A stretch of DNA of 64,000 nt, taken from the NCBI GenBank assembly GCA_017642335.1, contig JAGCPF010000011.1:1-64000 (forward strand), given 5' to 3'. The notes beneath the pieces are model-generated. The model did no database searches. It was not told where the DNA came from and saw nothing but the letters and a program-made list of their open reading frames with translations. This document shows positions 60,406 through 64,000 of this stretch, piece by piece. Position numbers and translations under genes: made by a program. The stretch's first letter is position 1; each line of letters starts with the position of its first letter. The stretch comes from Fibrobacter sp. Lineage in GTDB: Bacteria > Fibrobacterota > Fibrobacteria > Fibrobacterales > Fibrobacteraceae.

Positions 60406-62824
60406 GGGGAACCTCGAAGTTCAGCCAGTCGAACATCGGCTTGAGCGCGGCCAGCTTGCCGTTGGGATCTTCCATGAACTTCTTGTAGATGGGGAAGACC
60501 TTGTTTTCGAGCGTGGTCTTGTCGATATAGAGTTCCAGCCAGTCCGCGACGGTGATGAGTCCGGTGATGTGCCTGACGGATGCCTCGTCCTGGTTCCTCT
60601 CGACATTCTCGATGAGGCCCATGAGCTTCCTGTGGAACATGCGGCCCGTGCCGCCGAACGAGAACGTGGTGTCCAGTGCTTTCGCTTCGTCGATAAGTTC
60701 GTGAATCCTTGCAAAGTCTTCGTCTCTTGGGGCTTCCAGGTAGGTGAGCGCAAGGTGGTGAATTTTTGCGTTGATTTCAAGCGAGAGAATCTTGCGCATG
60801 GTGTCGGGCAGCGTATGGTCCGGGTCGGCCAGGCAATCAATAGGAATGCCGTGGTCCAAAGCGAACTTGGAGAAGGTCTTGGTGACTTCTGTCAGGTGGC
60901 GCTGCGTCGAAAGCTGGTTGATGCGCTTGAGGGAATCGCTCATGAGGTCGCGCATGCGGACAACGTATGCCTCGGGGAATGCTGCCTTGAGCTCTTCGGT
61001 GGACATGTTCGGGTTATCGACAAACGAGAGCCCGCATTCCCTGGGGTCGCCGTTGCAGACAACTAGGTTGACTCTCCCGAGCGCGTCATTGAGCACGAGA
61101 ATGGTCGATGCATGGTGCTCGTCGATAGTCGAGTCGTTGTAGGTGGTATAAACTATGGTCTGGCGGCGTCGCGACGAGATTTTCGAGGCGGTGAGGCGGT
61201 AGTCCTTGTTCAGGTAGTCGTCCTCGAGCCCGAGGTGGTAAATGGCGGCGCGTTCGGCCATCTGCTTGACGAAGGCGGGGACGTCTTCTTCGGCAGACTT
61301 TGTGAATACTTCGGCTCCGCTCCACTTGTGCTCATTGCTCGTGGCCTTCGCGAGGATTTCGAGGACTTCGGCCTTGATGTCGCGGCCTTCGGGGAGGAAC
61401 GGCTTGAGCAGTTCCATGGCGCGCAGCGCATAGCGCATGTTCTGTACGGGCTCCAGGCCTTCGATATCGTTGAAGAACCAGCCGCAGCTTGTAAAGCTGA
61501 ACATGCAGAATTTCTGGATTTCGAGCAAACGCACTGCCTTGGCACACTCATCCGGGTCGTGCGGGTGCAGAAGCGTGGCGTTGAGGAAACTCTTTAGGCG
61601 GTAGCTGTCGCCTGGGGTGATGAGAACGTCGACGTACTTGTTGCGGACATCCCACGGGTCCATTGCCGTGAGGTGCTGGAGTTCGTTTATAAAGATTTCG
61701 TCGGCGAGGGTTTTCAGATGGTTAAAGGCGTCGCGCAGGGGGCCGCGCCATTTCTGGTTCCAGTCCGGCCCGCCGCCGGTGGAACATCCGCAGTCACGGT
61801 ACCAGCGTCCGACACCGTGGGCGCAACTCCATGCACAGCCTTCGCCGTGGAAGTTCTTCAAGAGGACTTCGTGCTGCGGCGGGAATTTCTCGAGATACCA
61901 GCCGTAGTTGACCGGTACCATGTTGTGCTGGGGAGCGTAGCGGTTGTAGAGCCAGGCCGCACACATGTCGCCGAACGGTTCGTGGTGCCCGTAGCTTTCG
62001 CCGTCGGTACCGATGCTTACCAGCTGCGGGTCTTCGCGGTTTGCGTCCCAGGCGTCGCGGATGCGTCCACCGAAGGTGTCCGCGTTGCGGAGCAGGTGCT
62101 CGAATCCCACAGCCGAAGAAAGCCAGGGATTGTAGAAAAAGACGTCCAAGTAACCGTCACAGACAAGGTTGCCCTCCTTGTCGCGCGGGAAAATGCGGTA
62201 GGGGCGCGTGGTATCGATGTCGGTATTGGCGCATCCCTTCCATTCGCTGTCGCCGAGTTTGCGGAAACTGTCGGCCTGCGTCGGCGAGAGGATAGTGAAC
62301 TTGATGCCGGCCTTGATGAGTTCCACGACGGTGTCCAGGTTGATGGCGGTCTCGGCAAGCCACATGGCCTCGGGCATGCGACCGAAATGGAACTTGAAAT
62401 CTTCGATGCCCCAGCGGATTTGCGTGCGCTTGTCCTGTTCGCTTGCCAGCGGCATGATGACATGGTTGTACACCTGGGCGATGGCGTTGCCGTGGCCGTT
62501 CAGGCGTTCGCGGCTGCGCTTGTCCGCTTCCTGGATTCGTTTGTATGTTTCCGGGGTGTTCGTACGGATCCAACTCATCAGGGTCGGACCCATGTTGAAA
62601 CTCATGAAGTCGTAGTTGTTGACAATATCGACAATGTGCCCGTGCTCGCTCAAAATGCGGCTTGCGGAGTTCGGGCTGTAACATTCACTTGCAATGCGGT
62701 CGTTCCAGTCGTGGAAGGGCCTTGCGCTAGGTTGATTCTCAATGACTCCCGTCCAGGGGTTCTCCCGGGGTGGCTGGTAAAAATGCCCGTGGATCGTAAA
62801 ATAAAGGGGGTGCTTGTCGCTCAT
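60398..62824 (-). CDS. GH57 family glycoside hydrolase with DUF3536
   Basis: 808 aa. GH57 motifs in order: LYFTIHGHFYQPPRENPW (6-23), the region around residue 155 with MWLAETAINLDTV (catalytic Glu) and about 275 with IGTDGESYGHHEPFGD (catalytic Asp), followed by the DUF3536 C-terminal part (about 480-800). These cytoplasmic enzymes act on alpha-glucans such as glycogen. TATATT (62831-62836) ends 6 nt before the ATG and no Shine-Dalgarno is present, pointing to a leaderless mRNA. hpt follows with overlap. Confidence 0.9.
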   Translation of the reverse strand: MSDKHPLYFTIHGHFYQPPRENPWTGVIENQPSARPFHDWNDRIASECYSPNSASRILSEHGHIVDIVNNYDFMSFNMGPTLMSWIRTNTPETYKRIQEADKRSRERLNGHGNAIAQVYNHVIMPLASEQDKRTQIRWGIEDFKFHFGRMPEAMWLAETAINLDTVVELIKAGIKFTILSPTQADSFRKLGDSEWKGCANTDIDTTRPYRIFPRDKEGNLVCDGYLDVFFYNPWLSSAVGFEHLLRNADTFGGRIRDAWDANREDPQLVSIGTDGESYGHHEPFGDMCAAWLYNRYAPQHNMVPVNYGWYLEKFPPQHEVLLKNFHGEGCAWSCAHGVGRWYRDCGCSTGGGPDWNQKWRGPLRDAFNHLKTLADEIFINELQHLTAMDPWDVRNKYVDVLITPGDSYRLKSFLNATLLHPHDPDECAKAVRLLEIQKFCMFSFTSCGWFFNDIEGLEPVQNMRYALRAMELLKPFLPEGRDIKAEVLEILAKATSNEHKWSGAEVFTKSAEEDVPAFVKQMAERAAIYHLGLEDDYLNKDYRLTASKISSRRRQTIVYTTYNDSTIDEHHASTILVLNDALGRVNLVVCNGDPRECGLSFVDNPNMSTEELKAAFPEAYVVRMRDLMSDSLKRINQLSTQRHLTEVTKTFSKFALDHGIPIDCLADPDHTLPDTMRKILSLEINAKIHHLALTYLEAPRDEDFARIHELIDEAKALDTTFSFGGTGRMFHRKLMGLIENVERNQDEASVRHITGLITVADWLELYIDKTTLENKVFPIYKKFMEDPNGKLAALKPMFDWLNFEVPHA

Positions 62825-62983
62825 ATTTCAAATATATAAAAAAGCCTCTGGTATTATAAACGTGAACCTGAAGTGATGGAATGGTTACCAAAAAGCTCTG
62901 TAACTAAAACTTTACAAAAAAAAAGAATTACGATTATGTTAATTTAAATGTAATTTATAAATCATAATTTATATAGGGATTGT

Positions 62984-64000
62984 ATGAAAAGCTTATTTTG
63001 GGTGTTCTCTCTTGCCTTCACATGTTTTGCTTCGGGAGTTTCCGTTTTTACTCTCGATGAACAATATTCATCGTCAAATATTACGGTACTTCGATTCAAG
63101 GTCGTAAACAATACGGGTAAAAGTCTAAAAAATGTAGAACTACATTACAAAGTTGTTCAAAAAACAGGAAGTATTGCGCTTCCTGATATTTACTATTTGC
63201 CGTCTGGCACTGCTTCTTGGCAACAGATTGACGGAATTCAAACATTGGTTGTGAAATTTCCGAATGTAACATTAGCTACTGGGAGAACCCTTTGTGGTGA
63301 AGCTGGTTGTGCAATCGGGATTCATAATACTGATTGGAGTAGGTGGACTAAAAATGATGATCCCTCGCAACCGGTAGGGAACACTTTTGCTCTAAACAAC
63401 AATATTGAGGTTTTTGCAGATGGACTCGAGTCTACAAAACCGCAAGAAGCTGGATGCCCAGAAATACGCTTTGTCGAAGTTATGAAGGATACGGTTTCGT
63501 TAGAAATTCTAAATCAGAAGGCTACTGACAGTAAAAAGTTGAATCTTGTCGGGGAAAAGGGCGTAATCACTTCTGTTGATTTAAATAATGCGAAAAACGA
63601 TTCGCTCGGCCGTAAAATATGGCGCGGGGCAGCTCCAGTGCAAGATGGTGTGCGTGGAGAATTTTGGGCTGAATGCAATGGGAAAATGCTTTCGTATTTT
63701 GCATATGGATGGAAACCGCAAAAGGCGCGAATTGCAGTTGCAAATAAATTATGGGATAGCGACTCGTCGTTTGTCAGGGCTGATTTCGATATGGGATTCA
63801 ACCAGGGGCTTGGTCAAGGGCAAAGACTGATTTTGGATGTCAATTCCAATGGTGTTTTTGCTGATGCACGGGTGTCGTCTAATTGGAAATTCTACAGAGC
63901 CTGGGAAGATCCGGGCGATACGTCTTATTCAATTGTCAGGTATCCTGGAAATTTTGTTGGTTATTTGAAAGGTGATATAGATTCTTTGACTCTTGAATGG
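62984..64000 (+). CDS. Secreted protein with CBM-like N-terminus, partial
   Basis: 339 codons, open to the window end. AGGGA lies 5 nt before the ATG. Signal peptide about 1-18 (FTCFASG). Residues about 28-120 (SSNITVLRFKVVNNTGKSLKNVELHYKVV ... NTDWSRW) resemble cellulose-binding CBM3-like beta-sandwich modules, which also start with N-x-I-x-x-x-x-x-V-x-N-x-x-x. The rest has a polar beta-rich character. The gene is AT-rich relative to its neighbours. The rest lies outside, so catalytic domains cannot be judged. Confidence 0.72.
   Translation, partial: MKSLFWVFSLAFTCFASGVSVFTLDEQYSSSNITVLRFKVVNNTGKSLKNVELHYKVVQKTGSIALPDIYYLPSGTASWQQIDGIQTLVVKFPNVTLATGRTLCGEAGCAIGIHNTDWSRWTKNDDPSQPVGNTFALNNNIEVFADGLESTKPQEAGCPEIRFVEVMKDTVSLEILNQKATDSKKLNLVGEKGVITSVDLNNAKNDSLGRKIWRGAAPVQDGVRGEFWAECNGKMLSYFAYGWKPQKARIAVANKLWDSDSSFVRADFDMGFNQGLGQGQRLILDVNSNGVFADARVSSNWKFYRAWEDPGDTSYSIVRYPGNFVGYLKGDIDSLTLEW

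Noticed and set aside
61673..62839. 388-codon plus-strand frame opposite the GH57 gene
   Set aside because: Shadow of biased codon use; GH57 catalytic motifs on the minus strand are clear.

Overview
The window looks like part of a chromosome of a Fibrobacter (rumen or gut cellulose degrader) or a close relative. The evidence is the presence of two protein families known essentially as Fibrobacter paralogous families (TIGR02147 regulator at 28470-29306, TIGR02171 lipoprotein at 31424-34171), many lipoproteins and secreted proteins with poly-Ser linkers and a C-terminal FlgD-like/sorting-like domain, secreted CE1 and CE4 esterases, and a Gram-negative envelope gene set (LolA-like, PorV-like, beta-barrels). 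Genes are densely packed on both strands, with only one tRNA and no rRNA, prophage or CRISPR array.

Layout. 1-883: 5' part of thrS. 1033-6891: a visibly AT-richer accessory stretch with a type III toxin-antitoxin locus (ToxN/AbiQ-like toxin plus a two-repeat RNA antitoxin), a DUF4419 lipoprotein, an antitoxin-gene remnant, a promoter-driven structured RNA of about 180 nt, a 57-aa CxxC protein, an AlbA_2/Schlafen-type protein and a GNAT. 7049-12109: transporter, orphan Vsr endonuclease, TSCPD protein, iron alcohol dehydrogenase, DUF3943 protein. 12153-18325: MBL hydrolase, then a signalling cluster (TPR lipoprotein, Ser/Thr kinase, sigma54 activator, sigma54-like promoter, secreted protein, outer-membrane barrel). 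18383-23685: secreted K/E-rich protein, SDR and a queuosine-precursor transporter under a preQ1-I-like riboswitch, feruloyl/acetylxylan-type esterase, Na+-dependent symporter. 23805-29306: five-gene operon of a TIGR02147 regulator and four lipoproteins. 29547-36955: hypothetical, secreted and TIGR02171 proteins, tRNA-CAU, a degenerate glycogen-synthase-like protein, lipoprotein. 37130-41524: operon lolA-like / propeller / PorV-like / recF. 41664-51741: barrel, OpgC, MscL, DMT transporter, coaE, small membrane protein, CE4 deacetylase, SAHH-like protein, AGCS symporter. 51836-54307: acyl-ACP thioesterase and two tandem copies of a GNAT toxin-antitoxin locus, the second broken by a GIY-YIG nuclease gene bracketed by REP-like elements. 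54555-64000: gltX, BON-domain protein, WYL regulator-queA, membrane protein, hpt-GH57 operon, and a partial secreted protein.

The most interesting signals are the REP-bracketed GIY-YIG cassette, the type III antitoxin RNA whose two repeats show compensatory changes in a predicted pseudoknot, the unassigned structured RNA at about 4587-4770, the TIGR02147/lipoprotein operon, the preQ1-I-like element, and a recurrent TATATT/TATAAT hexamer 6-8 nt before start codons that lack a Shine-Dalgarno, suggesting common leaderless mRNAs. All family names come from reading the sequence and from memory; no database search was run.
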